Origin: Phytophthora colocasiae
Taxonomy: Eukaryota; Oomycota; Peronosporomycetes; Peronosporales; Peronosporaceae
Length of the DNA stretch: 64,000 nucleotides
Assembly (NCBI GenBank): GCA_018806915.1
Contig: JAGKQI010000105.1
Span: 2,418,001 to 2,482,000, forward strand
Direction: 5' to 3'
Shown here: piece by piece, positions 11,802 to 22,197 of the stretch
Position numbering within the stretch: position 1 is the stretch's first letter
How the letters are laid out: every line of letters starts with the position of its first letter
Made by a program: the position numbers and the translations under genes
The notes under the pieces: model-generated
What the model was told of the DNA's origin: nothing
Databases searched by the model: none
The model's input: the letters and a program-made list of their open reading frames with translations, nothing else

Positions 11802-12105
11802 TAACAGCCTCCTTATACATCACAGAACCATGAAACAACATCGGCAATACATGGTTTTCGTATCACTTTATCATGAGCTCTTCGACTGTATTGACAAGGC
11901 TGCCTATTTGACTTGGAAGAACTCGTACGACTTGTTGCGTAAAGCCAGCACCTTGGAGTTCCAGCCTTCACGTACGTACGTGTAGTACTCGTGTTCATGG
12001 CTGGGCAATGTCTCGTATCGCTCCTCGTTGCGCGTCTTGACCTGTCGTTAAATAATAGTAATAAAACAAAAAATATGTTCATACATTGTGGACTGGACAA
12101 TTCAC
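11802..12105. other. Convergent 3' region
   Basis: The 3' UTRs of the FYVE/GAF gene and of the small minus-strand gene at 12106. It is AT-rich around 12046-12076, with AATAATAGTAATAAAAC-like tracts on plus that could serve 3'-end formation. No coding sequence seen. Confidence 0.4.
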
Positions 12106-12258
12106 TTAATTAGGACGTACGTGGTCGCCGTGGAAGCTCTCCTTCACCTGATTCACCGAGTACATAACGACGCTCTCACGCTCCATCAGCTGGAACTTAA
12201 CGGCACCGTAGCGCAGGCCGCCGATGGCCACCCCAGCCACGAACGCACTCAGAGACAT
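12106..12258 (-). CDS. Small 50-residue putative membrane protein
   Basis: A 50-codon ORF starting MSLSAFVAGVAIGG and ending HGDHVRPN. The first 20 residues form a Gly/Ala-rich hydrophobic helix (AFVAGVAIGGLRYGAV) followed by a charged tail, much like small single-helix subunits of mitochondrial inner-membrane complexes. I cannot name the family. Codon use favours G and C at third positions (GTG, GCC, GGC, CTG, CGC), as in the neighbouring genes, which supports real coding. Its start is 126 bp from the divergent SDR start, so the two genes probably share a promoter. An upstream exon cannot be excluded. Confidence 0.55.
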   Translation of the reverse strand: MSLSAFVAGVAIGGLRYGAVKFQLMERESVVMYSVNQVKESFHGDHVRPN

Positions 12259-12383
12259 AGGGATTTGCTCGCTTTCACGTCTAATTCGGCTTCACTACCT
12301 CAGATATTATTATCCCTTCAACTGGCAATTACAGGTTTATTTTTGTTGCTACATAAGGGCGATTTTTTGGTGTGCGAAACACA

Positions 12384-14171
12384 ATGTTATATGGTAGCCA
12401 TTCCACAGTCGCTATTGAGCCACCCATGCAGGAGGACGTGGCCATGGAGACCACGCAGGAGCCGCAGGTACCGGTAGTTCCTGCGGAGGAAATGCCGTTT
12501 ACGGATGAAGAACTCGCCACCACGTACAAAGTGCTGCAGGTATTGGGCAAGCGCAAGGAGCTTCTGGAGCAGCGTAACATGCGTGATATGCGCAAGAAAC
12601 TGGCGCCTGTGTCCGAGTACATGGAAGGCCGTAAGTTTGGCGGGGTGGGGCGCAAGAAATACTTGGAAGACAAGGCTATTCGTGAGGAGAAACGTGCGCG
12701 TCATAACCAGCGCAAGATGCACGACCGTAGACACATCAACAGCTCGACACTGCGTCGTGAACGCATTGCCAAGCTTGAATCGTTGCTGCAGCAGGGTAAA
12801 AGCGATGACAATGCTTTACCTATGATTGCAGATGGAGTGGCTGGAGAGGACGTGTGCCATTCTACTAAGACACTGACCAATGGTCCCGAGCCAGAGTTGC
12901 AAAAGCTTTGCACCGACGATGAACAGCATGCCATCGACGAAAAAGCGGCAGCTGACAAGAAGGAGGCTAGCGAACTGCTCGGTTTTCGGTCCTGCTACAC
13001 ATGCAAAAGCCGATTCGACAAGATTCACCACTTTTACGATCAGCTGTGCCCGCGATGCGCCGAGCTTAACTTCTCGAAGCGCTTCCAGTCTGCCGATTTA
13101 CGTGGTAAGGTGGCGCTAATTACCGGTGCGCGTGTGAAGATTGGTTTCCAAGCAGCAGTGAAGCTGTTGTTGGCAGGAGCTGCTGTCATTGCCACCACGC
13201 GATTCCCCAAGGACGCAGCAGAACGTTTTGCCAAGCATCCGGAGTACGAGACGTTCAAGGACCGTCTTCAGATTTTCGGCATTGACTTCCGTGATTTAGT
13301 GCATCTCGAACAGTTTTGCGACTTTGTCATTAGTCGCTACTCTCGTCTGGATATGATCGTCCATAATGCCTGCCAGACAGTGCGTCGTCCTCCGACGTAT
13401 TACAAACCGCTTGTGGACAAGGAGACCAAGGCTCTGGAGGCGAGCACGAAGGAGGTTCAGATGCTGATGAACCACCAGCAGGAGTTCGAATCGCATGTTA
13501 AGTCGCTCGCGCTTCCTGCCTCGGAAGCCAAGGATGCTGTCAATGCAGGAGGCAACGTTGTCATGTCCTCTGCGTTGAAGTCCCAGGTGCCGATGATTGC
13601 TGGTGAGGACCATCCCGACGATCACGCTGAAGCTTTCCCCGAGGGAATGGTGGACGTGAATGGACAGCAGGTGGACCTCCGTTCTCGCAACTCGTGGCTG
13701 CTACGCATGGGCGAGGTTGCCACGCCCGAGGTGGCTGAAGTATTCGCCATTAACACTCTGGCCCCTTTCATCATGAACAACCGTCTGGTTCCTCTGTTGG
13801 AGAAGAGTGGCAAGAGCGAGAAGAAGTTCATTGTGAACGTGAGCGCAATGGAGGGTAAATTCTACCGCTACAAGACACCGAACCATCCGCACACGAACAT
13901 GGCCAAGGCTGCTCTCAACATGATGACTCGCACTTGTGCTGAAGACTTGAGCAAGCGCAGCATCTACATGACCAGTGTTGATACTGGCTGGATCAATGAC
14001 GAGAACCCATTGGCCAAGGCTCATGCCCATGCTGAAGCACACAACTTCCAGACGCCCATTGACGAAATTGACGCTGCAGCACGTGTACTGGACCCCATTT
14101 TCGTCGGCTACACAGCGGAGAAACCGGTTTTTGGTAAGTTCCTTAAGGACTTCCATGAGACCGAGTGGTAG
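12384..14171 (+). CDS. Short-chain dehydrogenase with N-terminal zinc-ribbon-like region
   Basis: Single exon, 595 residues from the first ATG. The first 200 residues are charged and helical with a basic segment (KRKELLEQRNMRDMRKK). A C-x2-C...C-x2-C pair (CYTC at about residue 203, CPRC about 20 later) looks like a zinc ribbon. From about residue 240 a Rossmann-fold SDR domain begins with GKVALITGARVKIGF (variant TGxxxGxG), then NAC (NAG-type motif), NVSAMEGKF, and TNMAKAALNMM where the catalytic Lys sits. The usual Tyr of YxxxK is not in its normal place (the sequence reads HTNMAK), as in some atypical SDRs. It should bind NAD(P)H; the substrate is unknown. The extra N-terminal module is unusual for SDRs. 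Confidence 0.85.
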   Translation: MLYGSHSTVAIEPPMQEDVAMETTQEPQVPVVPAEEMPFTDEELATTYKVLQVLGKRKELLEQRNMRDMRKKLAPVSEYMEGRKFGGVGRKKYLEDKAIREEKRARHNQRKMHDRRHINSSTLRRERIAKLESLLQQGKSDDNALPMIADGVAGEDVCHSTKTLTNGPEPELQKLCTDDEQHAIDEKAAADKKEASELLGFRSCYTCKSRFDKIHHFYDQLCPRCAELNFSKRFQSADLRGKVALITGARVKIGFQAAVKLLLAGAAVIATTRFPKDAAERFAKHPEYETFKDRLQIFGIDFRDLVHLEQFCDFVISRYSRLDMIVHNACQTVRRPPTYYKPLVDKETKALEASTKEVQMLMNHQQEFESHVKSLALPASEAKDAVNAGGNVVMSSALKSQVPMIAGEDHPDDHAEAFPEGMVDVNGQQVDLRSRNSWLLRMGEVATPEVAEVFAINTLAPFIMNNRLVPLLEKSGKSEKKFIVNVSAMEGKFYRYKTPNHPHTNMAKAALNMMTRTCAEDLSKRSIYMTSVDTGWINDENPLAKAHAHAEAHNFQTPIDEIDAAARVLDPIFVGYTAEKPVFGKFLKDFHETEW

Positions 14172-14317
14172 ATGCAGAAGTTACCGGTACTTTTGAAGAG
14201 TAGATGCATTCCCATTCACACCACGTCGACAAGCGTCACCTTCATGTTGACCTTTTTGTGTTGAAGTTGTCTTTTTCTGTATTCTGATTGGCTGAAAATT
14301 TGCATGCAAAAGATCAC

Positions 14318-15491
14318 ATGCAAGGGGCACCAGTATCAGATCCTGTCAGTATCAAATCTGCGTCCAAGTGTAGCAAGCTCAAGAGAATTAAGAAGATGAA
14401 GGTGGACACACGTGTGGACAACAAGAAGTACGGACTGGCGGCCGAGAGCAAAGTCTGGTGTGCTGCACACCCAGTGCTACGTCACAAGCTCACCAAGTTG
14501 CGTGACGAGCGCACGGACAGCCGTGTTTTCCGCCAATTGCTGCGAGAAGTTACCTTTTATCTGGGGTAAGGACGATAGATAACGGTAGACTAAGATCTAA
14601 GTACCGTTGAAGCTGAGCAATGTGATGGTGGATGTAGTTATGACGCGACAGATGACCTGGAGACAACCCCGAGGAAGATTAAGACCCCCAAGGGTGACCA
14701 CCAGGGTGCGGAGCTATCCACGTCAGTGGCAATCGTGCCAATTCTTCGTGCTGGGCTAGGCATGGTACGGCGGGATATGGAAATCTTGTGCTGCGGTGAT
14801 TGTAGAGCTAAAATGCTGTTTTTTGTAGGTGGATCCGATGCTTGATCTTCTTCCGAATGCCACGGTGCACCACATCGGTGAGATCTTGGTATTTGGTAGC
14901 TAATATGATGAGGGAATTACGCTAAGTTATTACTTCTTGATATGGACAGGTATGTACCGCAACAAGCAATCGCTCTTGCCTGTGCAGTACTACAACAAGC
15001 TCCCTAAGGAGTGCAATGTGGACATCGCGATTATTCTTGAGCCCGTCATCGCCACGGGTAAGCAGCAATCTGAACAATTTAGGGGTGCCACGGCTTCTAA
15101 CACCACTGTGTGCGTACTTCTCGTTAGCTGGGACGATCCTCGCAACACTGGCCGTCCTGAAGACATGGGGCGTCGAGAAGATCAAGATTGTGAGCACCAT
15201 CGCATCCAAGCAGGGTTTGCAGGAGGTGTGCGCTAAAAACCCGGACGTGGAGATCTTCCTGGCTGCAATCGATGATGGTCTCACTGACGTACGTAGCCTA
15301 CGCCTCGTACAGCTAGCTAGGATGTGGCTTCAAGATGTTTCAGCCTCGCATGTTTCTGACCGTTTGCTGTATTGTTGTCTTGACAGGATGGCTACATCCT
15401 GCCCGGTCTCGGCGATGCCGGCGATCGCGAGTTCCAAACGGGTGTGCAGCTGGAGAAGGTTGAACAAGCTCACAAGAAGCAGAAGCTATAG
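14318..15491 (+). CDS. upp: Uracil phosphoribosyltransferase
   Basis: Six exons: 14318-14565, 14638-14764, 14829-14877, 14950-15057, 15128-15288, 15387-15491. Phases all match, giving about 265 residues. UPRT marks in order: ILRAGLGM, then the PRPP-binding loop region VIATAGTILATL (split by intron 4), IKIVSTIASKQG, and the C-terminal uracil-binding DGYILPGLGDAGDREF. The enzyme converts uracil and PRPP to UMP in pyrimidine salvage. The first exon adds a basic leader (SKLKRIKKMK) absent from bacterial enzymes. The start was chosen as the first ATG in an open frame. Confidence 0.92.
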
Positions 15492-15634
15492 GTCAACCCT
15501 GATGCAGCAACTTGAAGTGTGTCTCTACTTTGATCATTTTTACCTTTTGTGGAGCACAAAATACAACGAATTCATCACAAATCACAAATTTAAATTGAGA
15601 AGCTTACCGTATCCATTCTGAAAAGGTGCGCACA

Positions 15635-16354
15635 ATGACGAAGGAGGTTGCGACGCCGGCGCTGCTGAAGACGCGCTCGAAGGACCCACTCGAGAGCTCC
15701 TGGAGAAAGCACATGGTGCATTAGACTCTTTTCTTCATCCTCTGCATTGCTAGTGGCTAATATTTCACTTCTTTGGGCTGCGCAGAGCGATGGACAGTGG
15801 GTGCCCGACGTCTCCGTTGACACTTGCATGCTCTGCCGCACTGAGTTCGGCTTCTGGATCCGCCGCCACCACTGCCGCCGCTGTGGGGCTGTCGTCTGTG
15901 ATGGTTGCTCCGGTAGCCGCACTAAGTTCATCTATAAGGCGAGCAGCTGAGTCTTGAGAGATGAACAAGTACGTTCCCAGGTGCTTACGCTTTGGTCTTA
16001 TGCAGGAGATCACCCCAACCAACCAGGCAGAGGAGGATTGCCGCGTGTGTGACGCGTGTATCCGTGTGATCGACGAGAAGTTGGCGCTGGGTGTCAGTCG
16101 TCGCTTTGGCAAAGGCATGGCGGCCGCGTTGGCTGCCAACGAGAGCGACAACCAGAAAACCCACGACACGGCACCTCCACTCGAGCCAGATAAAGGTGGC
16201 AACCGCACAGTCATGACAATGGGCAGATACAGGTGCGTGCTGTAGCTAGTAAAAGGCAAAAAAAAAGGATGTTGCTGACCTGTAGTATTCTACGGACAGA
16301 GCGGAGATCAAGGAATCGGAAGGCAACCGCTACATCCGCGACACAGACCTTTAG
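15635..16354 (+). CDS. Small FYVE-finger protein with a GC-AG intron
   Basis: Four exons: 15635-15715, 15786-15938, 16006-16232, 16300-16354, about 171 residues. The centre is a FYVE-type zinc finger: W-x-P-D, CMLC, RRHHCRRCG, CDGCSG, and the final CRVCDACIR pair. It should bind PI3P on endosomes or autophagic membranes. The second intron (15939-16005) begins with GC rather than GT, because no GT donor occurs before an in-frame TGA and exon 3 continues the finger. The tail is short and charged. There is no lipid-transfer domain, so this may be an adaptor; that is inference. Confidence 0.8.
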
Positions 16355-16773
16355 TACAAAGAGAAAAGTCCCGTACATTTCCACAATGAAGGTCACTCTC
16401 TTTCAATGTAGCTTTAGCTAGCGTCCATTAAGATCTTCTGAACATGCCGTTAGGATCCATCAAGTACTTGAGTTTTGTATGGGGTAGCCTTTTGTAGCGA
16501 TGTATCTCGACCCAACGTAGTCGCCAGTTCAAACAACCAAAAACTCAGTCACTTGGCAATTGTAGGCGAAGGAACCAAAGCGCAGGAAGGAAGAAACTTC
16601 GAGCTCACAGGCGTCTTCTGTGTCTCGAGAACGAAAAGAGGAAGGAGCTCCGAGCCTCAAAGGAAGGACCCGCCGCCTTTCTCTGCGTAATTTCTGCCGG
16701 CTGGCTCGTAGCGGCTGCAGAAGAGCAACAGTTTCCTGCGCTTTCAAGCAACCACCAAGCTCTGTAGATCCCC

Positions 16774-19700
16774 ATGGACGCTGTGGGGATGGAACCTACG
16801 CTGGACGTGGATGTACTGGAGCCTTCGCCCGAGTATCCAGCTGAGTCGGAGCTCCACGACGGGACAAGCGCAGAGGAGCCAGATGACAAGCAGTCGATTG
16901 ACGGCAAGTCGCACCTCGTCATCTCCACTTCCGACCGCGTGCCAGGCTCGAAACTACGGACACCCAGCAAGATCTCAAGGATTCCGACACCTGGACGGGC
17001 GTCTACAGCGTCTCCTAGCTCTAGTAGACTCGGGATGGCGGCTCGAACCACACCACGAGCTTTGGAGAAGAAGGTGCAGCGTGTTGGCACCACCAGTGAC
17101 TTTACACCACGTGCAGTGGCGGAAGAGAAACGCCCGTCGGCTCTGGAGGCTCGACGCGCGTACTCTGCATCTGTAAGGGCACGTATGCACAGCTCCGCTG
17201 CCGACGGGAGCAGTGGTCTCAAACGGACGAACAGTAACAGTAGTATGAGTAGTATCGCCAGTAGTGCGGCTAGTGTGTCGTCGCTATCGAGGTCCAGGAG
17301 CAAACCACCTACTAGTGCACAGGTGGAAAGAAGGAAGACGCTGCATGACTTGGTAGAGAGCAACAAAGAAGACCGACGCAGTAGTCTTGGGTCGCAGTCG
17401 TCGTCGTCATCTCTTTCGTCCTCAGCAACGTCCGCTTCGTTCATGTTCACGACGTCATCGAGAACTGCGTCGTCGAGATACAGTGCCACACCAAGGAAGA
17501 GCACTCGAAGCAGCTCTGTTGCTGCGTCGCCTGCTAAGAAAACATTGTCAATGACACACAAGGTGTGGCCAGCTACAGCTCCTGTTTTGTCGATGCCTCC
17601 AGAGGACTTTTCACTGAGTGAACACGCTGTGATGGCGTTAAAAGAAGATCATGAGGTAACGGAGAAAGGGGTGCAGGAGCTTCTTTCTTACGTGTCGTCA
17701 TCAGCATCGAGTATGACACTTACTACAGCCAACATGAAGGCTCGGAAGGAGGAAACGATGCTGCTAAAGGCTGGATTACGCAGACTGAGCTCACACACGG
17801 AAGGACTTATGCGATGCTGTGAGGCTTTTGAAAGGAGGACATTGGAGCAAAATGAGTATGTGGACAACTCCACCGCTGAGATTGAGCGACTCACTGAGCT
17901 GTTGAATGAGGAAAGGCAGCACGCTAAAGGATCTCTACCAGAACTGGAGCTGGAGGAGCTACACGAAGAGGGATCAGTGTCCAGGTCACCGCACCCAACG
18001 TCGGACTCCGAGACGGCGTCTACTACTTCATCACAGAACATTTTCCCGAGGTTGTCAAGCGAAGAAGCCGACCGCCAACGTCAAGAGATTCAGGCCGCAA
18101 TGCAGGAAGACTCTCCGTTGTCGGCTTATGTGCGGAATATCCTGAAGAAGGCGACAGACAAGATTGAAGACAAGTGGAGGACGCGTTTTGCTGAACAACT
18201 CGCCGAGCACGAGCAGGCTTTGGCCCAGGAACGAGAGCGATCTTCGGCGTCAGTGCTCTCCAGCTCCCGGTTGGTAACAGAGACGCTGCACGGTAAGGAC
18301 GACGAGTTGAAGGCCATTCAAGAATTAAACATTAACCTGAACCAGAAGATTCGACAGCTTGAGTTGGATTTGGACGCTACTCGCTCGGAACGCGACTTTT
18401 TCAAGCAACAGATGAATGACGATGATGATGATCGATCCTCCAGCGCGCACAGCTTCTGGGAGAAAACCACTGACCTTGCCAAACAAAATCGTAACCTGAC
18501 AGAGGATTTGTCCCAGGCCAACAAGACCATCGTACGTTTAAACGAACAGATTAAGATCATGAAGGCGAGGACGTCGAACTTAAGGACTGAGAACGGCGAC
18601 CGCGTGCGGGAGTCTAAGTCGATGGTAGCGGAGAAGAACTTGCTGCAAGACAAGTTGGCTGCCATGGAAGCGAAGTTCGAGGACGAAAAGAACCGTCGGG
18701 AGCAGTTCCAAGTAAACGTAGAGCAGTTGACAGTGGAGAACACTGCCTTGTACGCTCAAATGGTGGCGCTGCAGACGACTCACGAAGCGAAGATGGAAGA
18801 GCTCCAGGCACGCTATGAGAAGCGCAACATCTCCCTTGCCGGTGAGATGAAGCTCCTTCAGGACCAGAACCGATTGATGCGCAAGACTGAACCAAGCAAC
18901 CAGCTACAATCGTACGGCAGCAACACGGGTGGATTGGCTTATGGGAGTAGCAGTAGTTCTACAACACAGGTTGAGGACGAAGAAACCACGCAACGCATTC
19001 AAGAATTGACAGACGATCTTCTTGCTGCAAGGCGAGAGCTTTCGGAGAAGGCGGATTTCATTGCTGAGCTGGAGATGAAGGTGGCTGAAGGTGAGGCGAT
19101 TCGCCGTAAATTGCACAACACCATTCAAGAGCTGCGTGGTAATATTCGCGTCCATGTACGGTTGCGCCCGTTCCTGCGTTCTGATGGTACGGAAGCAGCG
19201 GCTGAAAACCCCGTGTCTGCTATTATGTGCGACACTTTTGCTTCCACCGTCACGACTAACGTTGATAGTCCACACACCTTCGCCTTTGACAAGATCTACG
19301 GCCAGTCGGACTCGCAGGAATTCGTGTTCAAGGACGTGTCTGATTTTATCCAGTCGGCTATGGATGGCTACAACGTGTGCATTTTTGCGTACGGCCAGAC
19401 CGGGTCTGGTAAGACACACACGATGCAAGGAAGCGGGAAGGCGCAGATGCGCGGCATCATTCCGCGGTCTATTGATCTCATTATTAGCTGTTGTGAAGAG
19501 CTGACGGCAATGGGGTGGAACTTCTCGCTGATGGTGACGTTCTACGAAATTTACAACGAGACTATTCGCGATTTGCTCACAATGGAGAGCACCTTGGACA
19601 TGAAGCACAACATCCGCACGGACAACCGCGGTAGGAACTACGTGGAAGGACTGACCGAAGTCTTCATTGATTTTGACCAGGCAGCCGAACAGGTGGACGA

Positions 19701-20283
19701 GATTGTGAACTTGGCCGCCTGCAACCGCTCAGTGGATCGGACAGACATGAACGCCCACTCTTCTCGTAGTCACAGCATCTTCGCGTTAAAGATCAGAGGA
19801 TTCAACGAGGCACAAAACACTGAGGTCGAGGGAAGCTTAAGCTTGGTTGATCTGGCCGGTAGTGAGCGTCTGAGTCGATCACACGCAACAGGAGACCGTC
19901 TGAAGGAGGCCCAAGCTATCAACAAGAGCCTTAGCGCTCTGGCTGACGTCTTCCAGGCCCTGGCCAAGAAGTCGTCGCACGTTCCGTACCGCAACAGTAA
20001 GCTTACGTATGCGCTGCAGCCTGCTCTCTCTGGTGAAGGAAAAACGCTGATGATGGCAAATGTGTCGCCCACGTACGCGTCTCTGGACGAGACGTTGTGC
20101 AGCATGCGCTTCGCCCAAAAGGTGAGTCAGTGTGAGCTTGGAGCCCCCGTGCGCCAGATCAAATCAACGAGGCGTCAATCTCTGGGGCCTGGAGATCTTT
20201 CCCGTAGCGGTGTCAAGAGCTCACCACCACGTGAGAACCGGCGAAGCACATTTACGCCTGGTTCACTGAGGAAGCTCCTGTAA
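16774..20283 (+). CDS. Kinesin-14 (C-terminal motor kinesin)
   Basis: Single exon, 1169 residues. Residues 1-270 are Ser/Arg-rich and disordered, a likely microtubule-binding tail. Residues about 370-780 form a long coiled coil. The motor lies at the C-terminus, which defines kinesin-14 (minus-end-directed). The neck ELRGNIRVHVRLRPF is near residue 785, the P-loop GQTGSGKT near 874, switch I NAHSSRSHS near 992 and switch II LVDLAGSE near 1023. About 45 basic residues follow the motor. Expected roles are spindle or cilium-associated microtubule organisation. The ATG at 16774 is the first in frame. Confidence 0.95.
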   Translation: MDAVGMEPTLDVDVLEPSPEYPAESELHDGTSAEEPDDKQSIDGKSHLVISTSDRVPGSKLRTPSKISRIPTPGRASTASPSSSRLGMAARTTPRALEKKVQRVGTTSDFTPRAVAEEKRPSALEARRAYSASVRARMHSSAADGSSGLKRTNSNSSMSSIASSAASVSSLSRSRSKPPTSAQVERRKTLHDLVESNKEDRRSSLGSQSSSSSLSSSATSASFMFTTSSRTASSRYSATPRKSTRSSSVAASPAKKTLSMTHKVWPATAPVLSMPPEDFSLSEHAVMALKEDHEVTEKGVQELLSYVSSSASSMTLTTANMKARKEETMLLKAGLRRLSSHTEGLMRCCEAFERRTLEQNEYVDNSTAEIERLTELLNEERQHAKGSLPELELEELHEEGSVSRSPHPTSDSETASTTSSQNIFPRLSSEEADRQRQEIQAAMQEDSPLSAYVRNILKKATDKIEDKWRTRFAEQLAEHEQALAQERERSSASVLSSSRLVTETLHGKDDELKAIQELNINLNQKIRQLELDLDATRSERDFFKQQMNDDDDDRSSSAHSFWEKTTDLAKQNRNLTEDLSQANKTIVRLNEQIKIMKARTSNLRTENGDRVRESKSMVAEKNLLQDKLAAMEAKFEDEKNRREQFQVNVEQLTVENTALYAQMVALQTTHEAKMEELQARYEKRNISLAGEMKLLQDQNRLMRKTEPSNQLQSYGSNTGGLAYGSSSSSTTQVEDEETTQRIQELTDDLLAARRELSEKADFIAELEMKVAEGEAIRRKLHNTIQELRGNIRVHVRLRPFLRSDGTEAAAENPVSAIMCDTFASTVTTNVDSPHTFAFDKIYGQSDSQEFVFKDVSDFIQSAMDGYNVCIFAYGQTGSGKTHTMQGSGKAQMRGIIPRSIDLIISCCEELTAMGWNFSLMVTFYEIYNETIRDLLTMESTLDMKHNIRTDNRGRNYVEGLTEVFIDFDQAAEQVDEIVNLAACNRSVDRTDMNAHSSRSHSIFALKIRGFNEAQNTEVEGSLSLVDLAGSERLSRSHATGDRLKEAQAINKSLSALADVFQALAKKSSHVPYRNSKLTYALQPALSGEGKTLMMANVSPTYASLDETLCSMRFAQKVSQCELGAPVRQIKSTRRQSLGPGDLSRSGVKSSPPRENRRSTFTPGSLRKLL

Positions 20284-20481
20284 GGCGTGTCGAATTGTCT
20301 GGAAGATGCAAAAGAAAACGCAAGAAACAAAAGATGCACGTGCAATTGCCCTTTAATTTTGAGAAGACTAAAATGCGGTGAGGAAACGCCGATAGGATTG
20401 AAATAAAAGCAGGTTTTCGGCATTCAAGAGATTGTTCGTTATCTTCCTTGTAGATGTCCTAACCTGATCTTGATTCCTCCT

Positions 20482-20796
20482 TCACTCGTCGTGTTCCTTA
20501 GCAGCGGAGTTGAACCATCCGAAGTACGAGATCAATCGTGCGAAATAAACGGCCGTGCAGAGAGCGCAGACAAATAGCGTGACAATGTAGACACCGGAGC
20601 CTTCGGGGCCTGAGGGAAGAGCTCCTTTGGCATCGTACGCATCGCTTGAGTAACCATAATCCAAAGCGATCGGAAAGCCAACGATCCACCACAGCAAATG
20701 CGTCGTAATGAGGTTGAACGTCCAGCCGGAGTTGTCTGTCACGAAGTGCACGATCGACTTGGCTGGAGGTGCGGGCATACTAGCTGCAGGATCCAT
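20482..20796 (-). CDS. Small two-helix membrane protein
   Basis: 104 residues in one exon. Two hydrophobic segments are clear: around residues 26-48 (LITTHLLWWIVGFPIAL) and 68-95 (VYIVTLFVCALCTAVYF). A short loop rich in Asp, Gly and Tyr lies between them, and the end is charged (KEHDE). No family recognised. The Trp/His content of helix 1 would fit an organelle membrane subunit, but this is speculation. It is convergent with the kinesin-14 gene, 198 bp away. Confidence 0.65.
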   Translation of the reverse strand: MDPAASMPAPPAKSIVHFVTDNSGWTFNLITTHLLWWIVGFPIALDYGYSSDAYDAKGALPSGPEGSGVYIVTLFVCALCTAVYFARLISYFGWFNSAAKEHDE

Positions 20797-21027
20797 GGTG
20801 GTTAGTTGGGGTGGTCTTTGCTTGGCAAGTCTGCGTGTAAAGGTACAATCGAATCAAGCGACGTCTCGCAGGATATACGTCCGTTACCACTTTCTGCGTT
20901 TTCAGAGCTCTACCTGCAGCACAAAGTGAAACAGCAGCAACTTACTAGAGAAAAGTCGATACCGTTCATCTGCATCGTTCTGTTTTGCTTTTACTGCTTC
21001 GCTTCGCCTGCATTAACATCCCTCGAT

Positions 21028-21977
21028 TTAGTCACGCTCGCTGATGGCAGTCAGGTGGGCCTCGATCTCGTCTTCGGTCAGTTTGCGGAATCTTTGGCCC
21101 TGCACCACGACGCCCACCTCGATCTCGTTGGGGCGGAAGTCCGCTGACAGGATCGACTGCAGACACGTGATGGCCGTGTGCAGCGTCGTCTCTTGGTCCA
21201 TGGCCGGGTTAGCCTTGATCTTCTTCTCGAGGTAGTTCTGCGCCTCCTGCTCCTTCACACCCGCAGACGTGGCCTTGTAGCCCCAGAAGTGGCCGGCCGG
21301 GTCAATCTTGAAGAGCTGAGGGCCCTTCTCATCGTCCACACTGATGAGCATCGTGACGACACCGAACGCGCGCATCGACGCGTGTTGCGTGTACACTTGA
21401 GCTACGTCAGCGATGCGTTTGGCCAGCACGTGGCATGGAACCTTGTAGCCGAACTTGTTCTCGAACTCGTGAGCTTCATAACGCAGACGCTGAACCTGAG
21501 CCTTAGAGTCGGCTGCGACAACAACAACAACTCCATTAAAACAATATCCTTCTTATTATTTAGGCAGTATAACAACGTGTACGCACCGTAGAGACCCGTC
21601 ATGAGGCAGCCAATTTCCGGTGTGATCTGAAACACATTAGTGACCGAGTCGGGCTCGATCAGTTTGTCCTACAGCAATTTCAACCATGTCAGCACGGATT
21701 CCACAGCGTATTTCCTCGTGCCAGGCTCCTCGTACCTGTACTTTCTTCTGGGTAACGAAGACAGCACTGTCCTTACCACGCACAGCTACCGATGTGAGCG
21801 TGGACTCCTTCGCAGCACGGAATGCGTACTCTAAATCGTTAAAAAAGAAAAGATTTGTGTCATTCAGAAATAGATCAATAGAGAAATGAAAAAAGCGTTT
21901 GAAGACGTACCGATCTGGTACAACCTGCCTTCAGGCGAGAAGATAGTAATGTGGCGGTCGTATCCGTCTCCAGGCAT
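21028..21977 (-). CDS. PSMA6: 20S proteasome subunit alpha type-6 (alpha1)
   Basis: Four exons: 21911-21977, 21736-21830, 21587-21668, 21028-21512, read on minus. All junctions are GT..AG and in phase, giving 242 residues. It starts [26 protein letters not shown], the conserved N-terminal alpha-subunit gate motif. [20 protein letters not shown] and the following [22 protein letters not shown] match the alpha-6 type. It forms part of the outer ring of the 20S core particle. It is divergent from the allantoinase gene with 220 bp between start codons, suggesting a shared promoter region. Confidence 0.95.
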
Positions 21978-22197
21978 AGTTTAAGCTTACTACTACGACT
22001 TTAGCTGCTCGCTCCTTCCTGCTTCTTCGTCTGTCTCCCCCTTTTGCGATCCAAAAAGGTAGTGTACTCTTCGTATTCTACAAAATACGATACAATGTAG
22101 ACCACATAAATGTTACTTAAGGTTTACTTCCACTTCAACACTTGACAAACACTCCGTCACGTTAGATTGGCAAGCATAAGGCACAAACACTCTCTCT

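Noticed and set aside
16605..17561. Minus-strand 318-codon ORF opposite the kinesin N-terminus
   Set aside because: Leu/Asp-rich antisense of a Ser/Arg-rich disordered region; a common artefact.
18904..19608. Minus-strand 234-codon ORF opposite the kinesin motor
   Set aside because: Long only because the motor frame has few stops on the other strand; the motor motifs on plus are unmistakable.
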